A DNA stretch of 64,000 nt from Rhizobium sp. Q54 (GTDB taxonomy: Bacteria; Pseudomonadota; Alphaproteobacteria; Rhizobiales; Xanthobacteraceae): the NCBI GenBank assembly GCA_945861265.1, contig CAMAUC010000011.1, positions 1 through 64,000 on the forward strand, written 5' to 3'. Positions 43,928-54,670 of the stretch are shown piece after piece. The translations under genes were made by a program, and so were the position numbers. Position 1 is the first letter of the stretch; each line of letters starts with the position of its first letter. Under the pieces are notes generated by a model. That model saw only the letters and a program-made list of their open reading frames with translations, did no database searches and was not told where the DNA came from.

Positions 43928-45877
43928 CTAGCGCCGCAGCCAGCGCCCCAGCATGTTGCCCATGTGCCGCGCCGGCATCAGTTCAATATCGCTGACCATC
44001 TTGGCGCCGCCGCTGCGGCGTTCCAGCACGATCTTTCGGCTGTGAAATTGCTCAAGCTCGGGCCGGTGGCCGACGCTGATGATGGTCAGGCCCTCCATTG
44101 CCTCGGACAACAGCTTCATCAGTTCGTCCTGGCTTTTCGGATCGAGCGCCGAGGTCGCCTCGTCGAGCACGATGATGTCGGGGCGGTGCAGCAGCACGCG
44201 CGCAATGGTCAGGCGCTGCTTCTCGCCGCCGGACAAGGTCTGGTCCCAGGGCGCATCTTCCTCGAGCTTGTCCTTGAGATGGGCTAAGCCCACCTTGTCG
44301 AGGATATCCTTGATTTGCGGCGGCTCCCAATCCTCGGCGGCGCCGGGATAGGCAACGGCGCGGCGCAACGTGCCGGTCGGAATGTAAGGCCGCTGCGGCA
44401 ACAGAAACAGTCGCGAGTCGTGCTGGATCTGGATCTCGCCGCCGCCCCACGGCCAGAGGCCGGAAATGGCGCGCACCAATGTGCTCTTGCCGGTGCCGCT
44501 TTCGCCGGCGACCAGCACACGCTCGCCCTTGTTGATCACGATCTCCGTGTCGCCGACCACCGCGGTGCCGTCATCGAGCGAGACCGAGAAGTTGATCAGC
44601 TTCATCGCCGCGTCGGTGGTTTCGCCGCGCGTGATGCGGTTGAAGCCGTCGCCGGTTTCCGCCTTTTCCAGCGCGTCGAGCGACACCATCAGCGAGGCGA
44701 TACGCCGCGCCGACGCATTCCAGTCGGCCAGCCGCGGATAATTGTCGACCAGCCACGAGAACGCCGCTTGCACGATGGTGAAGGCCGATGCCGCCTGCAT
44801 CACCACGCCCAGCGACATCGTGCCGTCGAGATATTTCGGCGCGCACAGAATGAGCGGGACCACTGGCGCGATCAGCGAGGAGCCCTGCGACACGATGGTC
44901 GTTTTCATGTGCTGGCGGCACAGGTCGCGCCAGCGCAGCAGCACTGTGTGCAGCGAACGGTTGATGCCGGCGCGCTCTTCCTCTTCGCCGCCCAAGAGCG
45001 CGATACTCTCGCCGTTCTCGCGCACGCGCGTGAGTTGATAGCGGTAGTCCGCCTCGGCCTGGTTCCTGTCTTCGGAGACCGCGACGAACCGTTTGCCGAC
45101 CACGGTCATGGCGCCGCTGGCTACCACGGCATAGATCACCGCGGCGATGACCAGAAAGCCGGGAATTCTCAGGTCGAAGCCGCCGACCGCGATTTCCAAG
45201 GCGCCGCCAATGGTCCACAGCACGGCGATGAAAGTCACCGCCGACAGCGCCGCCTGCAGCACACCGACGGCGAAATCGATCGGCGCGTCGGTCGAGACAC
45301 GCAGATCCTCGGTCAGCCGGCCTTCCGGGTTCTGATGGTCGCCGCTAACCAGGTTGAGCTGGTAATATCGCCCGTTCTTCAGCCACCGGCTGATGACGGC
45401 GTCCGACACCCAGGCGCGCCAGCGCCGTTGCGTGGTCATGCGCGCCCAGACATTGGTGACTCCGAACGCAACGCTGACAGCCGCCAGCGGGAAGAACACG
45501 CCGGCGAGGTAAAGCACCGTGGCGGAGTCGCGCTTTTCCAGCGCATCGAAGATCGCCCGATTCCAAAGATTGATGCCATACATCGCGGCCAGATTGGCCA
45601 GGATGAGGACGATCAGGCTGATCGTCAGCACCCAGGCCAGCCGGTCGCCGCGATGCCGGCTCCAGAAGCCCCTGGCCGTGTGCCAGAAGCGCCGCAGCAG
45701 ATATTTCTTGCGCAGCTTTTCCTGGTCGGCGGCGGCAACGACATCGACCGTGGCGGTCGCCTCGGCGATCTTGATGTTTTCCGGCAGGTCGTCGATCGAC
45801 GTCTTCTGGACATCGCTGGTATTGACGTCTCCCTCGGCTTCGAATGAGGGATCGTCGCGCATTTCTGTGGATGTCAT
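43928..45877 (-). CDS. SbmA/BacA-type ABC transporter (fused permease and ATPase)
   Basis: 649 residues. The N-terminal half is the SbmA/BacA-like membrane domain (ABC_membrane_2; six helices over about residues 80-370), and the C-terminal half the ATPase: Walker A AGESGTGKSTLV, signature LSGGEKQRLTIAR and Walker [13 protein letters not shown]. Family members move peptides, peptide antibiotics or vitamin B12-like cargo. The first about 45 residues are an acidic cytoplasmic extension. A perfect EcfG promoter starts 30 bp upstream. It is divergent from a paralogue at 46047. Confidence 0.9.
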   Translation of the reverse strand: MTSTEMRDDPSFEAEGDVNTSDVQKTSIDDLPENIKIAEATATVDVVAAADQEKLRKKYLLRRFWHTARGFWSRHRGDRLAWVLTISLIVLILANLAAMYGINLWNRAIFDALEKRDSATVLYLAGVFFPLAAVSVAFGVTNVWARMTTQRRWRAWVSDAVISRWLKNGRYYQLNLVSGDHQNPEGRLTEDLRVSTDAPIDFAVGVLQAALSAVTFIAVLWTIGGALEIAVGGFDLRIPGFLVIAAVIYAVVASGAMTVVGKRFVAVSEDRNQAEADYRYQLTRVRENGESIALLGGEEEERAGINRSLHTVLLRWRDLCRQHMKTTIVSQGSSLIAPVVPLILCAPKYLDGTMSLGVVMQAASAFTIVQAAFSWLVDNYPRLADWNASARRIASLMVSLDALEKAETGDGFNRITRGETTDAAMKLINFSVSLDDGTAVVGDTEIVINKGERVLVAGESGTGKSTLVRAISGLWPWGGGEIQIQHDSRLFLLPQRPYIPTGTLRRAVAYPGAAEDWEPPQIKDILDKVGLAHLKDKLEEDAPWDQTLSGGEKQRLTIARVLLHRPDIIVLDEATSALDPKSQDELMKLLSEAMEGLTIISVGHRPELEQFHSRKIVLERRSGGAKMVSDIELMPARHMGNMLGRWLRR

Positions 45878-45906
45878 GAATCTCTGCGATCACTTGAGCA
45901 GAATTT

Positions 45907-45931
45907 AACGCACCGGCGTCATTAGGGTTCC
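45907..45931 (-). promoter_or_regulatory. EcfG (general stress response) promoter
   Basis: Minus strand GGAAC (45931-45927), 16 bases, CGTT (45910-45907): exact consensus, 30 bp before the exporter start at 45877. Confidence 0.7.
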
Positions 45932-45983
45932 ATAGGTTGGAAGGCCTGAAGCCGTTGATCTGGGTCAAGCGCGCCCTGGTACG

Positions 45984-46009
45984 AGAACCTAGAATTCAAC
46001 TGTTACGTT
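45984..46009 (+). promoter_or_regulatory. Possible EcfG promoter (one mismatch)
   Basis: AGAAC (45984-45988), 17 bases, CGTT (46006-46009), ending 37 bp before the second exporter gene. The G to A change in the -35 box lowers confidence. Confidence 0.4.
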
Positions 46010-46046
46010 GGCTGACTGACAGCCTGCGCAAGCCTGCTCACCGCAA

Positions 46047-47987
46047 ATGAAACCGGACCTAGCATCATCTGCTGCAATGCCCGCTTCGCCCCCCCCGCCG
46101 AACGAAAGGCCGGGGCCGCCGCAGGCCGTCGCGGCTATTGTGCCGCTCGCCGCAACCAAGCCGGCGTTTACCGACGACGTCACGGCCGCGCCCATACAGG
46201 GCTTCAATCTAGCCCGAGATCTCCGCTTGTTCGCTCGTGTACTGCGGCCGGCGCAAGGCGGGAGAGTCGTGCTGGCGATCTTCATTGGCTCGATCGTCGT
46301 CACGATTGCCAACATGCTGGGACAGGTGCGGCTGAATGAATGGAACGGCCAGTTCTTCGACGCCGTCGGCCGGAAAGACTTGTCGGCCTTCGTCCAGTTT
46401 CTCTGGACCTTCCTCGTCATCATTGCCATGTTGCTGACCCTGACGGTCGCGCAAACCTTTCTTCAAGAGCGCCTTAAGTTTCGGCTGCGGGAGTGGATAT
46501 CCCTGCATCTCCTGGCCGAATGGCTTAAGCCGATGCGCATTTATCAAATGAGCTTCGCCGGCCCTTACGGCCGCAATCCGGACCAGCGCATACAAGAAGA
46601 TACGCGATTGCTTGGCGATGCGAGCGCCGACCTCGGCTGCGGCATGGTCTATGCGCTGCTGCAAATCGTCGCCTTTGTCGGGGTGCTGTGGACCTTGTCG
46701 GCGCAGGTCACGTTCCGGGTGGCGGGCTACGTCATCGCCATTCCAGGTTACATGGTTTGGTGCGCGCTGGCCTATGCTGCGGTCGGCTCTGTCCTCACGT
46801 GGCTGGTCGGACGCCCGCTGATTGTCCTCAATGGCGAGCGATATGCGCGCGAGGCGGAATTCCGCTTCGCCCTGGTACGCGTCAACGAGTCCGGCGAAAG
46901 CATCGCGCTCCATGGCGGCGAGAAGGATGAACAGAAGCATCTCGAAGCCGCGCTCGCCGCGGTCGTGGATACGATGCGACGCATATCGACATCGCTTGCC
47001 CAGCTCACCTGGATAACGTCAGGCACCGGATGGCTATCATTCGTCGTGCCGATCCTGGTGGCCGCGCCGGCCTATTTCGGCGGCGCCCTGACCCTCGGCG
47101 GCCTGATCATGGTGGCAGGCGCCTTCGCCCAAGTGCAGGGAGCGATGCGATGGTTCGTCGACAACTTCTCGCGTCTCGCCGACTGGCGCGCGGCGATCCA
47201 CCGGGTCGCCCGCTTCCGCGAAACGCTCGACAACCTGCCTGCGGTCGACGAAGGCTCCGAGGAAATAAAACGCGCGCTACATCCGGAAGGCTACCTTGCC
47301 TTCGAAGGCGTGCGTATCCTGCTGCCGGATGGACACATCGTCATCGAAGAGGCGAACGTCAGCGTCATGCCGGGCGAGCGCGTTCTGATCGTCGGCGAAA
47401 CCGGCGCTGGAAAATCGACGCTGTTCCGGGCCGTGGCGGGACTTTGGCCGTGGGGTTCGGGTACGATTCTCACGCCGAAGCCCGAGAGCATGGCGTTCCT
47501 ACCGCAGCGCCCGTATCTGCCGCTCGGCACATTACGCAACGCCCTGACCTATCCGGCCGCTGTCGATGCCTTCTCGGACGCGGACGTGCGCCAGGCACTC
47601 GAACGCTGCGGTCTCGGCAATCTTGTCGACAAGCTCGACAAGGACGATCGCTGGGATAAAGAGCTGTCGCTCGGCGAACAGGAGCGCCTCGCCTTCGCGC
47701 GGGTTCTTTTACATAAGCCGGCCTGGGTCTTTCTCGACGAAGCGACGGCCGCGCTCGACGAAGGCAGCCAGGCCAACGTCATGGGCCTGTTCAATGCCGA
47801 ACTTAAAGATACGACCGTCATGAGCATCGGTCATCGCCCCGATCTCGCCGCCTACCACACACGAACGCTTCAGATCATTCATGGACAGAACGGCGATCGG
47901 CTCAGTATCAAACCGCCAGCCGTACTGCCGCCGTTAGCACCGCGGGACTGGTTGCACCGAATTGCCGATTGGCTGACCGGCCCATAA
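46047..47987 (+). CDS. SbmA/BacA-type ABC transporter, paralogue of the divergent neighbour
   Basis: 646 residues with the same layout: SbmA/BacA-like membrane domain (about residues 65-360), then ATPase with Walker A VGETGAGKSTLF, signature LSLGEQERLAFAR and Walker B WVFLDEATAALDE. The signature has LSLGE in place of LSGGE, a change seen in some members. The N-terminal about 50 residues are Pro/Ala-rich. The two divergent proteins could form homodimers or a heterodimer; the sequence does not decide. The start is the ATG at 46047. Confidence 0.9.
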   Translation: MKPDLASSAAMPASPPPPNERPGPPQAVAAIVPLAATKPAFTDDVTAAPIQGFNLARDLRLFARVLRPAQGGRVVLAIFIGSIVVTIANMLGQVRLNEWNGQFFDAVGRKDLSAFVQFLWTFLVIIAMLLTLTVAQTFLQERLKFRLREWISLHLLAEWLKPMRIYQMSFAGPYGRNPDQRIQEDTRLLGDASADLGCGMVYALLQIVAFVGVLWTLSAQVTFRVAGYVIAIPGYMVWCALAYAAVGSVLTWLVGRPLIVLNGERYAREAEFRFALVRVNESGESIALHGGEKDEQKHLEAALAAVVDTMRRISTSLAQLTWITSGTGWLSFVVPILVAAPAYFGGALTLGGLIMVAGAFAQVQGAMRWFVDNFSRLADWRAAIHRVARFRETLDNLPAVDEGSEEIKRALHPEGYLAFEGVRILLPDGHIVIEEANVSVMPGERVLIVGETGAGKSTLFRAVAGLWPWGSGTILTPKPESMAFLPQRPYLPLGTLRNALTYPAAVDAFSDADVRQALERCGLGNLVDKLDKDDRWDKELSLGEQERLAFARVLLHKPAWVFLDEATAALDEGSQANVMGLFNAELKDTTVMSIGHRPDLAAYHTRTLQIIHGQNGDRLSIKPPAVLPPLAPRDWLHRIADWLTGP

Positions 47988-48190
47988 TGTGGCGGCAGCG
48001 CGGTACGCGGCGCACGAAGGACCCCGCAATCCAGGCCGCGACGCCCCGTTGATATTGCTCAAATGCGCCTCACAAACCAACTGATACTCATAATCGAGCT
48101 TGTGCTGGCGGCGCGCATGATCCGTTCAGCTCGTTTTCAGGCCAAATTAGTCGCCTTGAGTGAAGTTCCATTCTTAAACAGGAGATTACA

Positions 48191-48520
48191 ATGCGTGCTA
48201 TGAGTATTCTGACAACTGCCGGATTTCTGCTGGCAGCGAGCGCAGCGGCCGGCGCCGCCCCGATTTCTAACGGCGGGTTCTCCCGCGCCGATAGCTATCC
48301 GGCAATCCAACTGGTGCAGGATAAAAAGGACGAAACCGTAAAGCAAAAGGTCAAGCGGATCTGGCGCAAATTCACTGCTTACAAGTTCGACGTAGCCTGC
48401 CCGTCATTCGCGCTGGCGCTCACCCGCACGACTTGTACCGTCAACGCTAAAAATCGCGACGTCGCGCGCGCTAAATGCCAAGAGGAATACCTTCTGTGCC
48501 AGATTGGCAACGCGAAGTAA
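48191..48520 (+). CDS. Small secreted cysteine-containing protein
   Basis: 109 residues. A signal peptide ends near residue 23 (ASAAAGAAP). The mature part is basic (DKKDETVKQKVKRIWRKF) and has four Cys (VACPS, TTCTV, AKCQE, LLCQI) near the C-terminus, enough for two disulfides. Similar short proteins are seen in Rhizobiales without known role. The start has CAGGAGA upstream. An inverted repeat follows the stop. Confidence 0.75.
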   Translation: MRAMSILTTAGFLLAASAAAGAAPISNGGFSRADSYPAIQLVQDKKDETVKQKVKRIWRKFTAYKFDVACPSFALALTRTTCTVNAKNRDVARAKCQEEYLLCQIGNAK

Positions 48521-48536
48521 CACTCAAGCCGCTTCC

Positions 48537-48577
48537 GAGAGATCGATCTCGAGCCTGGACTTCGAGATCGATCTCTC
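48537..48577. repeat. Perfect 15-bp inverted repeat with 11-base loop
   Basis: GAGAGATCGATCTCG (48537-48551) and CGAGATCGATCTCTC (48563-48577) are exact complements, and each arm holds the inner palindrome AGATCGATCT. No T-run follows, so it is not a typical terminator. It lies 17 bases after the small secreted gene and 40 before ndvA. Confidence 0.8.
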
Positions 48578-48617
48578 ATCGAAACAAAACGCAGCCAGAG
48601 CATAGGCCTCGATTCAA

Positions 48618-50393
<1,776 letters not shown>

Positions 50394-50485
50394 CGGCGCG
50401 GGTCGGATCGCCCTAAATATCTATATTTGGCGCACCCAGGATTCGGTCGTTTTGTTGCGCTTCGCGAGCGGCATACGATCGGAAA

Positions 50486-51121
50486 TTAAAAGGCTAAAAG
50501 TAGGGCAGATGCAAAATCCAACAATGAAGCCCGAGAAAGAAAAAGCGTCATAGCTCCGAATAGCACCGGAACGCCGACCTCTAATGATACCCTTATAGTT
50601 CTGACCTTTTGCGGCAACTTTCTCATTCCGATCCGATTTTCTGCTTTTGTTACAGCTTTCTCTGCGGCCTCTTTGACTTCACTATATGAGTCCCACCATG
50701 GGTCGGGATCGTGATAGCCGTCCTCATCTTGATCTTCCATGATTTGGCTTTCCACAGCTCGCGCAGCCACGAGTGCAGCTTTCACTCGCTCACTTTCAAT
50801 ATATCGCACTACTAAGATTGATACTTCGCGATCACGGAAAACATCCGTTGCAGCACGCATGGCGAAGCTGCAAAACAGCAACAATACCGCAAGCGCCAAA
50901 AGCATTGCGAGTACATCGGCGCGACTACCAAAATCAATGGGCACCAAGCTGGTCGATTGGAGCCGGACTTTGAACAGAACTGCAGCCATGCAAATAGCAG
51001 ATGCAATTATGAGATAGCGGCCAGCCCGTGCGGTTTCCTCGCGGAGCGGATCGCCGTATAGCGCTTCGAGGAATGCCGGAGAGACCTCTGAAGACGTAGC
51101 ACTTTCGTCTGCCATCACCAC
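50486..51121 (-). CDS. Hypothetical membrane protein, AT-richer than neighbours
   Basis: 211 residues. Three or four membrane helices: about residues 32-52 (GRYLIIASAICMAAVLFKV), 68-90 (DVLAMLLALAVLLLFCSFA) and 180-208 (near LEVGVPVLFGAMTLFLSRAS). Between them is a charged cytoplasmic loop with an acidic run (MEDQDEDGYHDPDPWWD) and a Lys/Glu helix. No family is recognised. The base composition and codon use are clearly more AT-rich than the genes on both sides, so it was probably acquired. Start ATG at 51121 or 51115. Confidence 0.6.
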   Translation of the reverse strand: MVMADESATSSEVSPAFLEALYGDPLREETARAGRYLIIASAICMAAVLFKVRLQSTSLVPIDFGSRADVLAMLLALAVLLLFCSFAMRAATDVFRDREVSILVVRYIESERVKAALVAARAVESQIMEDQDEDGYHDPDPWWDSYSEVKEAAEKAVTKAENRIGMRKLPQKVRTIRVSLEVGVPVLFGAMTLFLSRASLLDFASALLLAF

Positions 51122-51221
51122 TCCAAATGGAGGCGCGGCAGCTCAGCGCCCTTTCGCGAGGTCTAGCCGCAAAGTACGGTACACTGCACCGATCACATCA
51201 ATAGCAGTGTAAGATCGGGAC

Positions 51222-51644
51222 CTAAGCGTGCGCGGTGCCAGTGGAGAAGCGCATGGCCGCGATGCGGTCGAGTTCGGTCTGCTCGCGGGCGTTTTCCTCG
51301 GCCTTTTCGCGGGCGTGGTCGCGCTCATCGAGCATCTCGACCTTCTTCAATTCCTCGAAGGCTTCCCCGAGCATCGCCTTGGCGTCGTCGAGCTGCGCCT
51401 TGAGATCGTCGGAGGAGCGCTTGAGGTTTTCGCGCCGCCCCATCGCCGCCTTGGCGTAGGTCGGATAGGCGAAATGGGCCGGGTCATGGATGCCGGCGCG
51501 GTCCTGCTCGAGCTTGATCTCGCGATCGAGCTCCGAGGCGATGCGGTCGAACTCGGCCATCATCGTCTCGATCTGGGCTACCTTGCGCCGCTTCTCGTCG
51601 ACCTGAAACTTTTTCAGGCGGATGAGGGTTTCACGTGACTTCAT
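51222..51644 (-). CDS. fliJ: Flagellar export protein FliJ
   Basis: 140 residues, nearly all alpha-helical coiled coil (LIRLKKFQVDEKRRKVAQIE, then ASELDREIKLEQDRAG and KVEMLDERDHAREKAEENA). FliJ is the stalk of the FliI ATPase hexamer in the flagellar export apparatus. The family has low sequence identity, so the call rests also on its place right after fliI on the same strand. The 155-base fliI-fliJ gap holds its own CtrA-like site, so fliJ may be expressed separately. Confidence 0.88.
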   Translation of the reverse strand: MKSRETLIRLKKFQVDEKRRKVAQIETMMAEFDRIASELDREIKLEQDRAGIHDPAHFAYPTYAKAAMGRRENLKRSSDDLKAQLDDAKAMLGEAFEELKKVEMLDERDHAREKAEENAREQTELDRIAAMRFSTGTAHA

Positions 51645-51752
51645 CGACTAAATACTCCCCCGAAGCCCCGAATATGCGCCCTCAAAACGGCAATGATTCC
51701 GCCGCTCCGGGCGTCCCGGACCGTTCAACCCGGCGACTGTGCGGCAATAACG

Positions 51753-51767
51753 TTAGTTTTCGGTTAG
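51753..51767. promoter_or_regulatory. CtrA-like double half-site between fliI and fliJ
   Basis: TTAG-TTTTCGG-TTAG; on the fliJ strand CTAA-CCGAAAA-CTAA, with N7 spacing. It is 109 bp before the fliJ start and is identical to the 15-mer at 30395-30409. Confidence 0.5.
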
Positions 51768-51799
51768 CGCGATGGGCTCGGATTCGCCCCAATAACCGC

Positions 51800-53128
51800 T
51801 TATTGCGCGGTCCCGGAATCCTTAAGGATGGCGTCCAACATCTGGTAGCCGGAGGCCATGGTGGTCGCCTCGTCCTTGCCCTGGCCGAGAAAGTCCTCGA
51901 GCGGCTTGTGCAGCGCGATCGCCTCGTCGACATCGGCCGAGGAACCGGGCCGGTAGGCGCCAAGCCGGATCAGCTCTTCCATGTCCGAATAGGTCGCCAT
52001 CACCTGCTTGGCCCGGTTGATCTGCGGCAGGAAGGCCGGATCGGCGGAGCGCGGCATGGTGCGCGAGATCGACTTCAACACGTTGATCGCCGGATAGCGG
52101 CCGCGCTCGGCGATCGCGCGCTCCATGACGATGTGGCCGTCGAGAATGCCGCGCACCGCGTCGGCCACTGGCTCATTGTGGTCGTCGCCATCGACCAGCA
52201 CCGTGAAGATGCCGGTGATGGTGCCCTGATCGGAAGTGCCCGGCCCGGCGCGTTCGAGGAGGCGCGGCAGTTCGGTGAACACGGTCGGCGTATAGCCCTT
52301 GGCAGTCGGCGGCTCGCCGGCCGACAGGCCGATCTCGCGCTGCGCCATGGCAAAGCGTGTCACCGAGTCCATCAGCACCAGAACGTCCTTGCCCTCGTCG
52401 CGGAAGAACTCGCCGATCGCCATGGTCAGGTACGCCGCCTGGCGGCGCATCAGCGCCGGCTCGTCGGAGGTCGACACCACCACCACCGAGCGGGCGAGAC
52501 CGGCGGGCCCGAGATCGTCCTGCAAAAACTCCTGCACCTCACGGCCGCGTTCGCCGACCAGGCCAATGACCGACACGTCGGCGGCGACGTTTCTCGCAAG
52601 CATCGACAGCAGCACCGACTTGCCGACGCCGGAGCCGGCGAAGATGCCCATGCGCTGGCCGCGGCAGACGGTGAGGAAGGTATTGAGCGCGCGCACGCCA
52701 AGATCGAGCGGCTGGCCGACCCGCATGCGGGCATGCGCCGCCGGCGGCGAATTGCGGAAGCTGTAGGGCGCGGGACCCGGCGGCAGCGGGCCTAGGCCGT
52801 CGATCGGCTCGCCCATGGCGTTGAGCACACGGCCGAGCCAGCGATCGGACGGCCGCACCGCGCTGGCGGAACTGTTGACCACCGCGCGGCAGCCGCGCCG
52901 CACACCCTCAAGCGCGCCGTAGGGCATGGCCAGAGCCAGTCTGCCGGAAAAGCCGACCACCTCACACGGAATACCGGGGCCGTTGCCGCTGTCCAGCGTC
53001 AGGCGCGAGCCGACCGACATGGCGTGAATGGGCCCGGCGATCTCGACCATCAGCCCGCGCACGCCGACGACCCGGCCATAAATCTCGACCCCGTCAATAT
53101 CCCCGATTTGCTCAGCCAATGCCTTCAC
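51800..53128 (-). CDS. fliI: Flagellum-specific export ATPase FliI
   Basis: 442 residues. FliI is the F1-beta-like ATPase of the flagellar export apparatus. Walker A is AGSGVGKS at residues 164-171, the family motif [16 protein letters not shown] follows, and Walker B is [20 protein letters not shown]-like ([10 protein letters not shown]). The GTG at 53128 gives the start (M)[19 protein letters not shown] seen in related FliI; the frame is open to 53167 (ATG), which would add 13 residues. It is divergent from ctrA over a spacer rich in control motifs. Confidence 0.95.
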   Translation of the reverse strand: MKALAEQIGDIDGVEIYGRVVGVRGLMVEIAGPIHAMSVGSRLTLDSGNGPGIPCEVVGFSGRLALAMPYGALEGVRRGCRAVVNSSASAVRPSDRWLGRVLNAMGEPIDGLGPLPPGPAPYSFRNSPPAAHARMRVGQPLDLGVRALNTFLTVCRGQRMGIFAGSGVGKSVLLSMLARNVAADVSVIGLVGERGREVQEFLQDDLGPAGLARSVVVVSTSDEPALMRRQAAYLTMAIGEFFRDEGKDVLVLMDSVTRFAMAQREIGLSAGEPPTAKGYTPTVFTELPRLLERAGPGTSDQGTITGIFTVLVDGDDHNEPVADAVRGILDGHIVMERAIAERGRYPAINVLKSISRTMPRSADPAFLPQINRAKQVMATYSDMEELIRLGAYRPGSSADVDEAIALHKPLEDFLGQGKDEATTMASGYQMLDAILKDSGTAQ

Positions 53129-53571
53129 GTTCGCGCCTTCATCATTTGGGCAGCCAAATACCGCCAACGGAATACCGCAAAAAAGGCCGTAAACTCGCCC
53201 TTAGGATTACCGACAACCTCTGTTCATTAACTCCGTGTTTACCCGGGTCGTTAATCATTGGGTCATCGTCCGTGGGACTTGAGCGAACCGATTCGGCTGG
53301 CCGCATTCCGCGGCGGGGTTGAGTCGGGCAGGCCGGTTAGACCCGGTCGTTAAACCGGAGCATGAAGCGTCACGTGGCTAAAAAACCACTCAACTGCAAC
53401 ATCTTATGGCGATTCGCCTTGCAATCGCCAGCGAATGCTTGCACTGAAGAATCAGGTTTTGTTAACCATGTCCGCATAGTGTCGAATCGGTTTGTCCCAC
53501 CGCGTTTTTTCACACTCGCCGCCTTTGCGGCGCTGACCTTAAGCCCGGTTGCGGCGAGATAGGGGACTGGC
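53129..53571. promoter_or_regulatory. Divergent fliI/ctrA control region with CtrA half-sites and five GANTC sites
   Basis: This 443-base spacer holds TTAA-CTCCGTG-TTTA (53227-53241, CtrA-like with one mismatch), further TTAA half-sites at 53251-53254, near 53352 and at 53462-53465 (GTTAACCATG), and five GANTC sites at 53290-53294, 53321-53325, 53411-53415, 53449-53453 and 53484-53488. GANTC is the target of the cell-cycle methylase CcrM, which times ctrA transcription in Caulobacter. No reading frame of note is present. Confidence 0.6.
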
Positions 53572-54273
53572 ATGCGCGTTCTATTGATCGAAGACGACAG
53601 CGCGACGGCTCAGTCGATTGAGCTGATGCTGAAAAGCGAGAGTTTCAACGTCTACACCACCGATCTGGGTGAGGAAGGCGTCGATCTCGGCAAGCTCTAC
53701 GACTACGACATCATCCTTTTGGACCTGAACCTGCCCGATATGTCGGGTTTCGAGGTTCTCCGGTCCCTCCGGGTTTCCAAGGTCAAGACCCCGATCCTGA
53801 TCCTGTCCGGCCTCGCCGGCATCGAGGACAAGGTCAAAGGCCTCGGCTTCGGCGCCGACGACTACATGACCAAGCCTTTCCACAAGGACGAGCTGATCGC
53901 CCGCATCCACGCGATCGTCCGCCGCTCCAAGGGCCATGCCCAGTCGGTCATCAACACCGGCGACCTCGTCGTCAACCTCGACACCAAGACGGTCGAAGTC
54001 GGCGGCCAGCGGGTCCACCTCACCGGCAAAGAATACCAGATGCTCGAGCTGCTCTCGCTGCGCAAGGGCACGACGCTCACCAAGGAGATGTTCCTCAATC
54101 ATCTCTACGGCGGCATGGACGAGCCGGAACTCAAGATCATCGACGTCTTCATCTGCAAGCTGCGCAAGAAGCTGGCCAACGCCTCCTCGGGCAAGAACTA
54201 CATCGAGACGGTGTGGGGCCGCGGCTACGTGCTGCGCGAGCCGACCGAAGCCGACGAGCGGATCCCGGCGTAA
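53572..54273 (+). CDS. ctrA: Cell-cycle response regulator CtrA
   Basis: 233 residues. CtrA is the master OmpR-type regulator of cell cycle, motility and chemotaxis genes in alphaproteobacteria. Receiver domain 1-115 with phospho-Asp D51 ([16 protein letters not shown]) and acidic pocket EDD (7-9). The DNA-binding winged helix runs about 125-225, with the hallmark [20 protein letters not shown] and [20 protein letters not shown]. The C-terminus ends in Pro-Ala, whereas Caulobacter CtrA ends in Ala-Ala for ClpXP. GATAGGGGACTGGC precedes the ATG. A terminator follows closely. Confidence 0.97.
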   Translation: MRVLLIEDDSATAQSIELMLKSESFNVYTTDLGEEGVDLGKLYDYDIILLDLNLPDMSGFEVLRSLRVSKVKTPILILSGLAGIEDKVKGLGFGADDYMTKPFHKDELIARIHAIVRRSKGHAQSVINTGDLVVNLDTKTVEVGGQRVHLTGKEYQMLELLSLRKGTTLTKEMFLNHLYGGMDEPELKIIDVFICKLRKKLANASSGKNYIETVWGRGYVLREPTEADERIPA

Positions 54274-54300
54274 GATCGCCGAACGTATCTCCGAACAACA

Positions 54301-54330
54301 AAACCCCGCCGAGAGGCGGGGTTTTTGTTT
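54301..54330 (+). terminator. Rho-independent terminator after ctrA
   Basis: AAACCCCGCC (54301-54310) pairs with GGCGGGGTTT (54315-54324), loop GAGA, followed by TTGTTT. Confidence 0.88.
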
Positions 54331-54395
54331 AGCCGGAGCCGGTCATCGGGGCGCGCTTCGCGCGGACCCGCCTGCGCAGGGAAGACAGGTTAGCC

Positions 54396-54482
54396 TCACC
54401 GCCCCTGCGCACTCGGGCCGGTCATCGCCGCGGCAAAGAACAAAGCGACAAAAACCACGCCGATAATCTCAACCGCCGTCAT
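54396..54482 (-). CDS. Possible 28-residue single-span membrane peptide
   Basis: The minus strand from the ATG at 54482 reads MTAVEIIGVVFVALFFAAAM, then a short Gly/Pro/Ser/Arg tail to a TGA at 54396. GAGG lies 8 bases upstream. The composition suits a tiny inner-membrane protein. It is short enough to occur by chance, and only conservation in relatives would prove it. Confidence 0.4.
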   Translation of the reverse strand: MTAVEIIGVVFVALFFAAAMTGPSAQGR

Positions 54483-54595
54483 GAGAAACCTCGTCCGTTC
54501 GATTGCAGGGCCTTGATTGCATTGTCGCTCGTCAATCCATCACGGCGGTCTTCGTTCCCTCTCGATACCTCGTGCGGCGGCGCCGGGCGCAAAGC

Positions 54596-54620
54596 GGAAC
54601 AATTCCACAGCGAGCGCGTT
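54596..54620 (+). promoter_or_regulatory. EcfG (general stress response) promoter
   Basis: GGAAC (54596-54600), 16 bases, CGTT (54617-54620): exact consensus, 51 bp before the DUF1236 gene. Confidence 0.7.
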
Positions 54621-54670
54621 GATTGAAAGGACCGGCCTCGCAGCCGGCTTACCCAACAATTGGAGCGTCC

